This document shows positions 7,115 through 15,787 of a stretch of 20,491 nucleotides of DNA, in pieces. The first letter of the stretch is position 1, and each line of letters starts with the position of its first letter. Under the pieces are notes generated by a model. That model had not been told where the DNA came from, made no database searches, and worked only from the letters and a program-made list of their open reading frames with translations. This DNA is from CAVVDT01 sp964568825. GTDB taxonomy: Bacteria; Pseudomonadota; Alphaproteobacteria; Rhizobiales; Aestuariivirgaceae. The position numbers were made by a program, and so were the translations under genes. The stretch lies in the NCBI GenBank assembly GCA_964568825.1, contig CAZMSA010000050.1:1-20491 (forward strand). The letters are read 5' to 3'.

Positions 7115-10100
7115 ATGCCGCTTGCCGATGTACGTCTCGAGGACCGCTTCGACCTCACCAAGAACCGGGTCTATCTGACCGGCACGCAGGCCCTGGTGCG
7201 TCTCGTCCTCACCCAGAAGGCGCGCGACGAAGCCCAGGGGCTCAATACGGCGGGCTTCATCACCGGCTATCGCGGCTCGCCGCTGGGCGGGCTCGACCAG
7301 CAGTTCGGGCGCGCCGAAAAGCATCTCAAACCCAAGCACATCGTGTTCCAGCCGGGCCTCAACGAGGATCTGGCGGCGACCGCGCTGTGGGGCTCGCAGC
7401 AGGCCGAGATGCGCGGCGACGGGGCCTTCGACGGGGTTTTCGGCATGTGGTACGGCAAGGGCCCCGGGGTCGACCGCTCGGGCGACGTGTTCCGCCATGC
7501 CAATGCGGCCGGATCGTCCAGGCACGGCGGCGTGCTGGTGCTGATGGGCGATGATCACGGGGCGGAATCCTCCACCGTTCCCCACCAGAGCGAATTCGCC
7601 CTGATGGATGCCATGATGCCGGTCCTGCATCCGGCAGGCGTGCAGGAACTGCTCGATTACGGCATCTACGGGCTAGCCATGTCGCGCTATTCGGGCTGCT
7701 GGGTGGGGCTCAAATGCGTGCATGACAACGTGGAATCCACGGCCATCGTCGACGGCGATCCGAACCGCATCAAGATCGCCTACCCGAAAGACTTCGAAAT
7801 GCCGCAAGGGGGCCTCAACATCCGCCCGTCGGATGACCGGTTCGACCAGGAAAAGCGCACCCATGTCCACAAGCGCTTCGCCGCCGTTGCCTTTGCCCGT
7901 GCCAACGGACTGGACCGCATCGTCATGGCCGGCGGCAAGAAGCCGAAGGTCGGCATCGTCTCAACCGGCAAGAGCTATCTCGATGTGCGCCAAGCGCTGG
8001 AAGACCTCGGCATCGACGAGGCGATGGCGGCCAAGCTGGGGGTGAGGCTGGCCAAGCTGGCGCTGGTGTGGCCGCTCGATGTGCAGTTCGTCAAGAAGTT
8101 CGCTGAAGGACTCGATCTGATCATCGTGGTGGAGGAGAAGCGCTCCCTCATCGAGACGCAGATCCGCGAGCAGCTCTACAATGCCAAGAAGCGCCCCACC
8201 GTCATCGGCAAGAAGGACGAGGAGGGCCAGCATCTGTTCCCCGCCTTCGGGACGCTGGAGCCCAACCAGATCGCGGTGACGCTGGCAAAGCGCCTTGGCC
8301 TTCTCGCCGGCAAGCGCGGCCTGCCGTCCAGCGTCACTGACCGGCTCATCGCCATCGAGGGGGCGCAAGCCAATGTGCGCAACTCCGGCGATCTTGCCGC
8401 CCGCATCCCGTATTTCTGCGCCGGCTGCCCGCACAATTCCTCCACCGTGATCCCCGAGGGCGGGCGCGGTTATGCCGGCATCGGCTGTCACTGGATGGTG
8501 CAGTTCATCCCCGAGCGCCACACCGAAGGTGCCACCCACATGGGCGGCGAGGGGGCCAACTGGATCGGCGAAGCGCCGTTTTCCAAACGCGCCCACGTGT
8601 TCCAGAATCTCGGCGACGGCACCTACAACCATTCCGGTATCCTGGCCGTCCGCGCTGCCGTGGCGGCGGGCGTCAACATCACCTTCAAGGTGCTCTACAA
8701 CGATGCTGTCGCGATGACCGGCGGACAGGCCCATGAAGGGCATCTGAGCGTCCCGATGATCGCCCGGCAGTTGCGCGCCGAGGGCATCGAACACATCGCC
8801 ATTGTCTCCGACGAGCCAGCGAAATATCCGCCGGGCGCCGATTTTCCGGCGCACATCACCTTCGATCATCGCGACGATATCCAGTCGGTGCAAACCGAAC
8901 TGATGGGCACCGAGGGGGTGACCGCCCTCATTTACGACCAGACCTGCGCGGCCGAAAAGCGCCGGCGGCGCAAGCGCGGCGCCTTTCCCGATCCCGCCCG
9001 GCGGGTGTTCATCAACGAACTGGTGTGCGAGGGCTGCGGCGACTGCGGGGTGAAGTCCAATTGCGTTGCCATCGTACCGGCGGAGACCCCGTTTGGGCGC
9101 AAGCGGCAGATCGACCAGTCGGTTTGCAACAAGGACTTTTCCTGCCTGAAGGGCTTTTGCCCGAGCTTCGTGACGGTCGAGGGCGGCGAACTCGTCAAGG
9201 GCGTCAGGGGGCTCAACGTGGCGCTCGACAAGGTGCCGTTCCCGGTATTGCCGGAGCCTGAGCTGCCGGCGCTTTCGCGGCCGTGGGCGATCATGGTGAC
9301 GGGCATCGGCGGCACCGGCGTGGTGACCATCGGGGCGCTGCTCGGCATGGCGGCGCATCTGGAAGGAAAAGGCGCCGGCATCATCGACATGGCCGGCCTG
9401 TCGCAGAAGAACGGCGCCGTCGTCACCTATCTGAAGATCGCCCGCAAGCCCGACGACATCGCCGCTATCCGCATCGCGGCGGGCGGGGCCGATCTGATCC
9501 TGGGATGCGATCTGGTCACCACAGCGGCGGAACGGGTGCTGGCCACCGCCTCGCGCGAGCGTACCCGCGCCGTCGTCAACAATCACGAGGTGATGCCGGC
9601 CCAGTTTACCCGCGATGCCGACTTCCGCTTGCCGGGCGAGGCCATGCGGGTGCAGATCGGTGCGCGCACCATAGCCAATTCCGCCGACTTCATCGATGCC
9701 ACGCGACTGGCGACGGCGCTGATGGGCGATTCGATCGCCGCCAATCTGTTCACCCTCGGTTATGCCTGGCAGCGTGGCCTTATTCCCCTCACGGCAGAGG
9801 CCATCGAGCGGGCCATCGAGATCAACGGCGTGGCGGTGAAGATGAACCGCCAGGCTTTCCTGTGGGGCAGGCGCGCCGCCCACGACCTGAAGGCGGTCGA
9901 AGCGATCATCGGGCGTAGTGCCGAAGAGGCGCCGTTGCGCGAAAGCCTCGATGAGATGGTCGAGCGCCGGGCACGCTTCCTCGAGAATTACCAGAATGCC
10001 GAATGGGCCCAGACCTACCGCGATTACCTTCAGGCGGTGCGCATGGCCGAGGCCGAAAAGGCGCCGGGCAAGGAGGAGCTTTCGCGGGCGGTGGCCAAGT

Positions 10101-10612
10101 CGCTGTTCAAGCTGATGTCCTACAAGGACGAGTATGAAGTGGCGCGGCTCTATACCGACGGCAGCTTCGATGAGGCGGTGCGGCAGAAATTCAGCGGTGA
10201 TTATCGCCTCAACTTCCACTTGGCGCCGCCGCTGATGGCAGCGCGCGATCCCGAGACCGGCGAGTTGCGAAAGGCCACGTACGGGCCGTGGATGATGACC
10301 GCCTTTGGCGTGCTGGCAAAGTTCAAGCGCTTGCGCGGCACCCGGCTCGATCCCTTCGGACGGACCCGGGAGCGGCGCACCGAACGGGCGTTGATCGGTG
10401 AGTACCGCAAGACGATCGATCAGGTCCTTGCCGGCCTGCAGCCGGCCAACCGCGGACTGGCGGTCGAGATCGCCGAGATCCCGCTGGCCATCCGTGGCTT
10501 CGGGCATGTCAAGGAACGCAATCTCGCCCAGGCAAAAGCCCGCGAGGCCAGCCTTCTGGATGCCTATCGGGCCGGAAAGAAGCGGGCACCGGTCTATATT
10601 GCCGCTGAGTAA
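7115..10612 (+). CDS. Indolepyruvate ferredoxin oxidoreductase family protein, single-chain (alpha and gamma parts fused)
   Basis: A 1165-residue thiamine diphosphate and iron-sulfur enzyme that oxidatively decarboxylates 2-oxoacids, classically aryl pyruvates from Trp, Phe or Tyr transamination, to acyl-CoA while reducing ferredoxin. Domain order: N-terminal pyrimidine-type domain (GYRGSPLGG at 51-59); ThDP/Mg site GDGTY at 500-504 with N529 in YNDAVAMTGGQ; a cysteine cluster C638, C641, C644, C650, C671, C677 and C682; a gamma-subunit domain starting TGIGGTGVVT near 729; then a C-terminal region (about 930-1165) typical of the long fused type. AGAGGTG seven bases before the ATG supports this start. 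Archaeal enzymes split these parts into IorA and IorB; the fusion is usual in proteobacteria. Which 2-oxoacid is used here is unknown. A separate ferredoxin gene is not visible. Confidence 0.93.
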   Translation: MPLADVRLEDRFDLTKNRVYLTGTQALVRLVLTQKARDEAQGLNTAGFITGYRGSPLGGLDQQFGRAEKHLKPKHIVFQPGLNEDLAATALWGSQQAEMRGDGAFDGVFGMWYGKGPGVDRSGDVFRHANAAGSSRHGGVLVLMGDDHGAESSTVPHQSEFALMDAMMPVLHPAGVQELLDYGIYGLAMSRYSGCWVGLKCVHDNVESTAIVDGDPNRIKIAYPKDFEMPQGGLNIRPSDDRFDQEKRTHVHKRFAAVAFARANGLDRIVMAGGKKPKVGIVSTGKSYLDVRQALEDLGIDEAMAAKLGVRLAKLALVWPLDVQFVKKFAEGLDLIIVVEEKRSLIETQIREQLYNAKKRPTVIGKKDEEGQHLFPAFGTLEPNQIAVTLAKRLGLLAGKRGLPSSVTDRLIAIEGAQANVRNSGDLAARIPYFCAGCPHNSSTVIPEGGRGYAGIGCHWMVQFIPERHTEGATHMGGEGANWIGEAPFSKRAHVFQNLGDGTYNHSGILAVRAAVAAGVNITFKVLYNDAVAMTGGQAHEGHLSVPMIARQLRAEGIEHIAIVSDEPAKYPPGADFPAHITFDHRDDIQSVQTELMGTEGVTALIYDQTCAAEKRRRRKRGAFPDPARRVFINELVCEGCGDCGVKSNCVAIVPAETPFGRKRQIDQSVCNKDFSCLKGFCPSFVTVEGGELVKGVRGLNVALDKVPFPVLPEPELPALSRPWAIMVTGIGGTGVVTIGALLGMAAHLEGKGAGIIDMAGLSQKNGAVVTYLKIARKPDDIAAIRIAAGGADLILGCDLVTTAAERVLATASRERTRAVVNNHEVMPAQFTRDADFRLPGEAMRVQIGARTIANSADFIDATRLATALMGDSIAANLFTLGYAWQRGLIPLTAEAIERAIEINGVAVKMNRQAFLWGRRAAHDLKAVEAIIGRSAEEAPLRESLDEMVERRARFLENYQNAEWAQTYRDYLQAVRMAEAEKAPGKEELSRAVAKSLFKLMSYKDEYEVARLYTDGSFDEAVRQKFSGDYRLNFHLAPPLMAARDPETGELRKATYGPWMMTAFGVLAKFKRLRGTRLDPFGRTRERRTERALIGEYRKTIDQVLAGLQPANRGLAVEIAEIPLAIRGFGHVKERNLAQAKAREASLLDAYRAGKKRAPVYIAAE

Positions 10613-10674
10613 AGCCCAGCACCGTCCATCCTTCAAAGCCTTGCGTGAATGTGGCTTCCCTCGCTGCCACTTAG

Positions 10675-10810
10675 GTCTTATGGTTTCGACGTCAAGATCG
10701 CGCCATAAGACGCGGCAGGCAAAAAGGGCTTCGCATCGGCACCGCAATGACGGTTGCGGCGAAGGGTGAGGGTCGAAGAGGCGTTTCTCCAGAACGACGC
10801 GTTTCGACCC
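10675..10810 (+). promoter_or_regulatory. Inverted-repeat-rich leader upstream of the acyl-CoA ligase
   Basis: Three consecutive inverted repeats occupy the gap before the ligase. GTCTTATGG (10675-10683) pairs with CCATAAGAC (10703-10711), with an outer CTGCC/GGCAG pair. CCGCAA (10742-10747) pairs with TTGCGG (10754-10759), with an outer CTTCGC/CGAAG pair. GGGTCGAA (10770-10777) pairs with TTCGACCC (10803-10810), ending ten bases before the GGAGGA ribosome binding site. They could be a terminator/antiterminator-like leader, an untranslated regulatory RNA, or relics of dispersed palindromes. No known riboswitch class was recognised. Confidence 0.45.
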
Positions 10811-10837
10811 ATTGGGAGTTGGAGGACGCCCGAGTTG

Positions 10838-12814
10838 GTGACGGGAGGGGCTGACGGCCGCCGCGAGGACACGTTTCCCAAGCTGCTGCTGCGCAATGCC
10901 AGAATATATGCGGATCGGCCGGCCATGCGCGAGAAGGATCTCGGCATCTGGCAGGTGTGGTCGTGGAAGGATGTGCTTTCGCAGGTGCGCAGCCTGGCGC
11001 TCGGTCTGGCCGAGCTTGGCCTCAAGCGCGGCGAAAAGGTGGCGATCGTCGGCGACAATCGCCCGCGCCTTTACTGGACCATGTGCGCGGCCCAGTCGCT
11101 GGGCGCCATTCCGGTGCCGGTCTATCAGGACGCGGTGGCCACCGAGATGGGCTTCGTGCTGGCCCACGCCGAAGTCACCTTCGCGGTGGTGGAGGACCAG
11201 GAGCAGGTCGACAAGCTGCTGGAGATCGCCGAGACCTACAAGGGCATTTCCCACATCGTCTATGACGAGCCGCGCGGCCTGAAGAACTACCAGGTCGAGG
11301 GCCTGATATCGTTCGACGAGGTGCAGAAGCGAGGCGCCGAACGGCTGCAGCGCGAAGGCGAGGCGTGGTGGCTGGGCGAGGTCGCCAAGGGGGCGGCCGG
11401 CGATACCGCCATCATGCTCTATACCTCGGGCACCACCGGGCAGCCGAAAGGCGTCGTGCTCACCATGGGGGCTGTCGTGTGGGCGGCCGAGGCCGGCAAC
11501 AACTTCGACAAGCTCGATGAGACCGAGAACGTGATCGCCTATCTGCCCATGGCTTGGGTGGGCGACCATGTGCTCTCCTATGCCCAGTCGTTCGCGGCGG
11601 GCTATTGCATCAACTGTCCCGAGAACCGCGAGACGATCATCGACGACCGGCGCGAGATCGGCACCACCTACGCCTTCGCACCACCCAGCATCTACGAAAG
11701 CGTCATCACCCGGACCATGGTCAGGATGGAGGACGCCGGTCGCCTCAAGAAGGCGATGTTCGATTATTTCCTCGCCGTCGCCAAGCGGGTGGGCGAGCCG
11801 ATACTCGACGGCAAGCCGGTCAGCTTCAAGGACCGGGCGCTTTACTGGCTGGGCGATATCCTGGTCTACGGGCCGCTCAAGAACCGCTTCGGGCTCTCCA
11901 ACATCCGCGTCTCCTACACCGCGGGCGAGGCCATAGGGCCGGAGGTGTTCCGCTTCTTCCGTTCGCTGGGCATCAACCTCAAGCAGCTCTACGGCCAGAC
12001 CGAGGCCTCGGTCTACATCACCAACCAGCCCGATGCCGAGATCTACGCCGATGCCGTCGGGCGCCCGCTTGAGGGCGTCGAGGTCAAGATCGGCGAGACC
12101 GGCGAGGTGCTCTACCGCTCGCCCGGCGTGTTCAAGGAATACTACAAGAATCCCGAAGCGACCGTCGCCGCCAAGACCGCCGACGGCTGGGTGCATTCCG
12201 GCGATGCCGGGCTCTTCGACGCAACCGGCCAGCTCAAGATCATCGATCGGGCAAAGGACGTCGGCCATCTCAATGACGGCACGCTGTTCCCGCCTAAATA
12301 CATCGAGAACAAGCTGAAATTCTACCCCAACATCAAGGAGGCCGTGGCCTTCGGCGACAAGCGCGACTACGTGGCCTGTTTCGTTAACATCGATCTGGTT
12401 TCGGTCGGCTCGTGGGCGGAGCGGAACAATATCGTCTATGCTAGCTACCAGGAACTGGCCGGCCACCCGGAAGTCTACGAGATGATCGAGGCGCACGTGG
12501 AGGAGGTGAACCGGGAGCTGGCGAGCGAGGAGCGCGTCGCCGGCGCCCAGATCCACCGCTTCTTAATCCTGCACAAGGAACTCGACCCCGACGACGGCGA
12601 AATCACCCGCACGTCCAAGGTGCGCCGCACCCTCATCAACGAGCGCTATGCGCTCCTCATCGAGGCGCTCTACGATCGGGCGCGAACGCACCAGCATATC
12701 CGCACCGAAGTGACCTACGAGGACGGGCGCAAGGGCGTGATCGAGGGCGATGTGGAGATCCGCGACGTCAAGGTCTTCGGCCCCGGTCGAGCGTTCAGGG
12801 AAGCGGCAGAATGA
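10838..12814 (+). CDS. AMP-binding long-chain acyl-CoA ligase (FadD15-like)
   Basis: A 658-residue ANL-superfamily ligase that adenylates a carboxylic acid and transfers it to CoA. Motifs: the nucleotide loop YTSGTTGQPKG (195-205), YGQTEAS (385-391), GWVHSGDAG (450-458) and the following IIDRAKD region. The long C-terminal part and NGTLFPPKYIENKL-like stretch (here NDGTLFPPKYIENKL) fit the long-chain, non-acetate branch. I used GTG at 10838; TTG at 10835 is nearly as good, since GGAGGA (10821-10826) serves both. A TTG at 10754 would put the start inside a hairpin and add an unfamiliar 28-residue tail, so I rejected it. The stop overlaps the livG start as ATGA, so the genes are translationally coupled. 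The linkage to an ABC importer suggests it activates the imported acid. Whether that acid is fatty, aromatic or branched is unknown. Confidence 0.92.
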   Translation: MTGGADGRREDTFPKLLLRNARIYADRPAMREKDLGIWQVWSWKDVLSQVRSLALGLAELGLKRGEKVAIVGDNRPRLYWTMCAAQSLGAIPVPVYQDAVATEMGFVLAHAEVTFAVVEDQEQVDKLLEIAETYKGISHIVYDEPRGLKNYQVEGLISFDEVQKRGAERLQREGEAWWLGEVAKGAAGDTAIMLYTSGTTGQPKGVVLTMGAVVWAAEAGNNFDKLDETENVIAYLPMAWVGDHVLSYAQSFAAGYCINCPENRETIIDDRREIGTTYAFAPPSIYESVITRTMVRMEDAGRLKKAMFDYFLAVAKRVGEPILDGKPVSFKDRALYWLGDILVYGPLKNRFGLSNIRVSYTAGEAIGPEVFRFFRSLGINLKQLYGQTEASVYITNQPDAEIYADAVGRPLEGVEVKIGETGEVLYRSPGVFKEYYKNPEATVAAKTADGWVHSGDAGLFDATGQLKIIDRAKDVGHLNDGTLFPPKYIENKLKFYPNIKEAVAFGDKRDYVACFVNIDLVSVGSWAERNNIVYASYQELAGHPEVYEMIEAHVEEVNRELASEERVAGAQIHRFLILHKELDPDDGEITRTSKVRRTLINERYALLIEALYDRARTHQHIRTEVTYEDGRKGVIEGDVEIRDVKVFGPGRAFREAAE

Positions 12815-13623
12815 ACATGCAGGCCTCCAGCTTGGCGATGAAGCCGGCCTCGCGGCTCGACGTGCTGCTCGAAATCGAGAACGTGTCGCTGGCGTTCGGC
12901 GGCGTGCAGGCCATCAGGAACGTGAGCTTCGATATCCGCAAGGGCGAGATCCGCGCCATCATTGGTCCCAACGGCGCCGGCAAGACCTCGATGCTCAACT
13001 GCATCAACGGCTTCTACCATCCCCAGGAAGGCACCATCACCTTCAAGGGCGTCAGGCGCACCAACATGCGACCCGATCGCGCGGCGGCCCAGGGCATTTC
13101 GCGTACCTTCCAGAACATCGCCCTGTTCTCAGGCATGTCGACCCTCGACAACATCATGTCGGGGCGCAACCTCAAGATGAACGTGAACTTCATCTGGCAG
13201 CTCTTCTATTACGGCCCGGCCCGCAACGAGGAAATGGAGCACCGCGCCAAGGTAGAGGAGATCATCGATTTCCTGGAGATCCAGCATATCCGCAAGGTGC
13301 CGGTGGGCCAGCTTCCCTACGGCCTGCAGAAACGGGTGGAACTGGGCCGGGCGCTGGCGGCCGAGCCCGATCTGTTGCTGCTGGATGAACCGATGGCCGG
13401 CATGAACCTCGAGGAAAAGGAGGACATGTCGCGCTTCGTCATCGACGTCAACGAGCAGTTCGGCACCACCATCGCCCTCATCGAGCATGACATGGGCGTG
13501 GTGATGGACCTGTCGCACCGCGTGGTGGTGCTCGACCACGGCGAGAAGATCGCCGACGGAACGCCCGACGAGGTCAAGGCCAACCAGAATGTCATCGACG
13601 CGTACCTCGGCGTGGCGCACTAG
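12811..13623 (+). CDS. livG: Liv-type ABC transporter ATP-binding protein (LivG-like)
   Basis: A 270-residue cytoplasmic ATPase of the branched-chain amino acid (HAAT) importer family, one of two in the operon. Walker A GPNGAGKT at 52-59, Q-loop SRTFQNIALF around 98-107, signature region LPYGLQKRVELGRAL at 168-182, Walker B LLLLDEP at 188-194 with Glu193, and H-loop His226 (LIEHDM). The signature is PYGLQK rather than LSGGQ, which I believe is usual for the LivG branch linked to acyl-CoA ligases. An N-terminal extension of about 18 residues precedes the fold. It overlaps the ligase stop by four bases, and livH starts 11 bases after its stop. The symbol shows family only; leucine transport is not implied. 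Confidence 0.93.
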   Translation: MNMQASSLAMKPASRLDVLLEIENVSLAFGGVQAIRNVSFDIRKGEIRAIIGPNGAGKTSMLNCINGFYHPQEGTITFKGVRRTNMRPDRAAAQGISRTFQNIALFSGMSTLDNIMSGRNLKMNVNFIWQLFYYGPARNEEMEHRAKVEEIIDFLEIQHIRKVPVGQLPYGLQKRVELGRALAAEPDLLLLDEPMAGMNLEEKEDMSRFVIDVNEQFGTTIALIEHDMGVVMDLSHRVVVLDHGEKIADGTPDEVKANQNVIDAYLGVAH

Positions 13624-13634
13624 GGGCGAGAGAT

Positions 13635-14591
13635 ATGGACATCTTCTCTGCTATCTTCATCGATCCCTTCGCGCAGATGGCCAGCAACCCGGTGTTCTTC
13701 CTCAAGGTCGTGTGGGAGGGGCTCGTCGCGGGCATGCTATATGCCCTCATCGCGCTCGGCTTCGTGCTCATCTTCAAGGCCTCGAGCGTGTTCAACTTCG
13801 CGCAAGGAATCATGGTGGTGTTCGCTGCCCTGACGCTCGTTGGGCTGCATGCGCTCGGCCTGCCGGCGTATGTGGCGCTGTTGCTCACCATCGCGGTCAT
13901 GTACGTGCTTGCGCTCGGGGTGGAGCGGCTGGTGTTGCGCCCCCTCGTCAACCAGCCCGACATCATCTTGTTCATGGCAACCATCGGGCTCACCTATTTC
14001 CTGGTCGGGTTCGGAGAGTTCGTTTTTGGCGGCGATCCCAAGCAGATGATCACCAACGATCTCGGCCTGCCGCACGGCATCTACCGCTTCCACCTCATGC
14101 ACAAGATACTGATCGTGCAAAAGCTCGACGTCGTCGCGGCGATTATCGCCGTTATCATGGTGACGGGGCTGGCCATCTTCTTCAACAAGACCCGCATCGG
14201 ACGCGCTCTCAGGGCGGTAGCCGACGACCATCAGGCGGCGCTCTCGGTGGGGATCTCGCTCAACCAGATCTGGGTCATCGTGTGGTTTGCCGCCGGGCTG
14301 GTGGCGTTGGTAACCGGCATCATGTGGTCGGCCAAGTCCGATGTCTCGTTCGCTCTTGAGATCGTGGCGCTGAAAGCCTTGCCGGTGCTCATCCTCGGCG
14401 GGCTCACTTCGATACCAGGCGCCATCGTCGGCGGGCTCATCATCGGCGTGGGCGAGAAGCTGGGCGAACTCTACTGGGGGCGGCTCCTGGGCGGCGGCAT
14501 CGATGCCTGGCTCGCCTATTTCATCGCGCTTGCCTTCCTGCTGTTCCGGCCACAGGGCCTGTTCGGCGAAAAGATCATCGAGAGGGTTTAG
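13635..14591 (+). CDS. livH: Liv-type ABC transporter permease (LivH-like)
   Basis: A 318-residue inner-membrane permease with about eight hydrophobic segments. Family marks are GMLYALIALGFVLIFKAS followed by NFAQG (54-58), VERLVLRPL (97-105), the cytoplasmic coupling loop GRALRAVADDHQAALSVGI (189-207) that should contact an ATPase, and the C-terminal FRPQGLFG. It is slightly longer than E. coli LivH because of an N-terminal stretch of about 25 residues. A GAGAG purine run precedes the ATG, and livM begins three bases after the stop. It forms the channel together with LivM. Confidence 0.94.
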   Translation: MDIFSAIFIDPFAQMASNPVFFLKVVWEGLVAGMLYALIALGFVLIFKASSVFNFAQGIMVVFAALTLVGLHALGLPAYVALLLTIAVMYVLALGVERLVLRPLVNQPDIILFMATIGLTYFLVGFGEFVFGGDPKQMITNDLGLPHGIYRFHLMHKILIVQKLDVVAAIIAVIMVTGLAIFFNKTRIGRALRAVADDHQAALSVGISLNQIWVIVWFAAGLVALVTGIMWSAKSDVSFALEIVALKALPVLILGGLTSIPGAIVGGLIIGVGEKLGELYWGRLLGGGIDAWLAYFIALAFLLFRPQGLFGEKIIERV

Positions 14592-14594
14592 GCG

Positions 14595-15668
14595 ATGCTT
14601 TACCGCGAAGTCGGGCAGTTCAAGACGACCTATGCCGCCGATGAGGCGATCTTCCCCATCATGCAAGACCGCGTGGGGCTTGCCGTCATCGCCGCCGTCG
14701 CGCTGCTCATTCCCTTCGTGGCGAGCAACGACTTCCTCGCCTCGATCATGATTCCGTTCTTCATCTTCACCCTGGCGGCGATCGGCCTCAACATCCTCAC
14801 CGGCTATGCCGGCCAGCTGTCGCTCGGCACCGGCGCCTTCATGGGGGTGGGGGCATACGCCTGCTACAAGCTCACCAGCATTTTTCCCGAGGTGAACATA
14901 GTCGTTCATATCCTGCTTTCGGGGTTCTTCGCCGCAGCCGTGGGGGTGATCTTCGGCTTGCCGTCGTTGCGCATCAAGGGCTTTTACCTGGCGGTGGCGA
15001 CGCTGGCGGCGCAGTTCTTCCTCGAGTGGTGCTTCATCCGCATCCCGTGGCTCTACAACAACAACATCTCCGGCGCCATTGAGGTGCCCACGCGCGACAT
15101 CCTCGGCATCAACATAACCGGACCGGCAGCAACGCCCTTCGCGCGCTACTATGTCTGCCTCGGCATCGTCGTCGGCATGACGTGGCTGGCCTCCAACCTC
15201 ATCCGCGGGCGCATCGGGCGCAGCTGGATGATGGTGCGCGACATGGACATCGCCGCCGAGCTCATGGGCATCAAGATGCTCAACACCAAGCTCCTGGCGT
15301 TTGCGGTGTCGAGCTTCTACTGCGGTGTCGCCGGGGCCATGTGGGTGTTCTTCTTTCTCGGCGCGGCCGAGCCCTCGGCCTACGACATCAACATGTCGTT
15401 CCGGGTGCTGTTCATGGTGATCATCGGCGGCCTCGGCAGCCTCATCGGTTCTTACATGGGGGCGGCCTTCATCTGGTGCCTGCCAGTGCTGTTCCGCGAC
15501 GTTCCCGACCTCATCGGCTTTTCCATCGAGTCGGCCAAGGTCGAGCAGATCTCGCAAATGGTCGTGGGCGGCCTCATCATCGCGTTTTTGATCCTCGAGC
15601 CGCACGGCGTTGCCCGACTGTGGCAGATCGGCAAGCAAAAGCTCCGGGTCTGGCCATTTCCCTACTGA
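14595..15668 (+). CDS. livM: Liv-type ABC transporter permease (LivM-like)
   Basis: A 357-residue inner-membrane permease, the partner of LivH. The family signature GYAGQLSLGTGAFMGVGAY is at 70-88, followed by GLPSLRIKGFYLAVATLAAQ and the cytoplasmic coupling loop IGRSWMMVRDMDIAAELMGI. The C-terminus keeps GGLGSLIGSYMGAAF and LEPHGVARLW. The ribosome binding site AGAGGG (14581-14586) lies inside the 3' end of livH, eight bases before the ATG, showing tight coupling. A gap of 119 bases separates it from the binding-protein gene. An N-terminal soluble stretch of about 25 residues precedes the first membrane segment. Confidence 0.94.
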   Translation: MLYREVGQFKTTYAADEAIFPIMQDRVGLAVIAAVALLIPFVASNDFLASIMIPFFIFTLAAIGLNILTGYAGQLSLGTGAFMGVGAYACYKLTSIFPEVNIVVHILLSGFFAAAVGVIFGLPSLRIKGFYLAVATLAAQFFLEWCFIRIPWLYNNNISGAIEVPTRDILGINITGPAATPFARYYVCLGIVVGMTWLASNLIRGRIGRSWMMVRDMDIAAELMGIKMLNTKLLAFAVSSFYCGVAGAMWVFFFLGAAEPSAYDINMSFRVLFMVIIGGLGSLIGSYMGAAFIWCLPVLFRDVPDLIGFSIESAKVEQISQMVVGGLIIAFLILEPHGVARLWQIGKQKLRVWPFPY

Positions 15669-15741
15669 GATGCTGATATGACAGAAGAGCAACGAGACAA
15701 GAAGAATGAACGCGCGCTTTGCGGTGTGTGCGTTTGCCATC

Positions 15742-15759
15742 CTCCGGCACAGTCCGGGG
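15742..15759 (+). other. Short stem-loop before the binding-protein gene
   Basis: CTCCGG (15742-15747) pairs with CCGGGG (15754-15759), with one T-G wobble, across the loop CACAGT; a short A-rich run follows. It lies between livM and the binding-protein gene, about 14 bases before that gene's GGGAGGAA. It could mark an mRNA processing or attenuation site, or be chance. Confidence 0.3.
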
Positions 15760-15787
15760 AAAAACTAAACCAGGGAGGAAAACTGGA

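Noticed and set aside
10754..10837. Longer N-terminus of the acyl-CoA ligase from TTG 10754
   Set aside because: The TTG falls inside an inverted repeat and has no good ribosome binding site; the extra residues do not resemble the family, while GGAGGA at 10821-10826 fits a start at 10835 or 10838.
7961..12556. A 1531-codon open frame on the minus strand
   Set aside because: It is fully antisense to the oxidoreductase and the acyl-CoA ligase, which carry intact motifs. Its product is His/Gly/Asp-rich without family motifs, typical of an antisense shadow in GC-rich DNA.
13737..15740. A 667-codon open frame on the minus strand
   Set aside because: It is antisense to livH and livM, with a charged low-complexity product and no recognisable domain. 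The sense genes explain the region.
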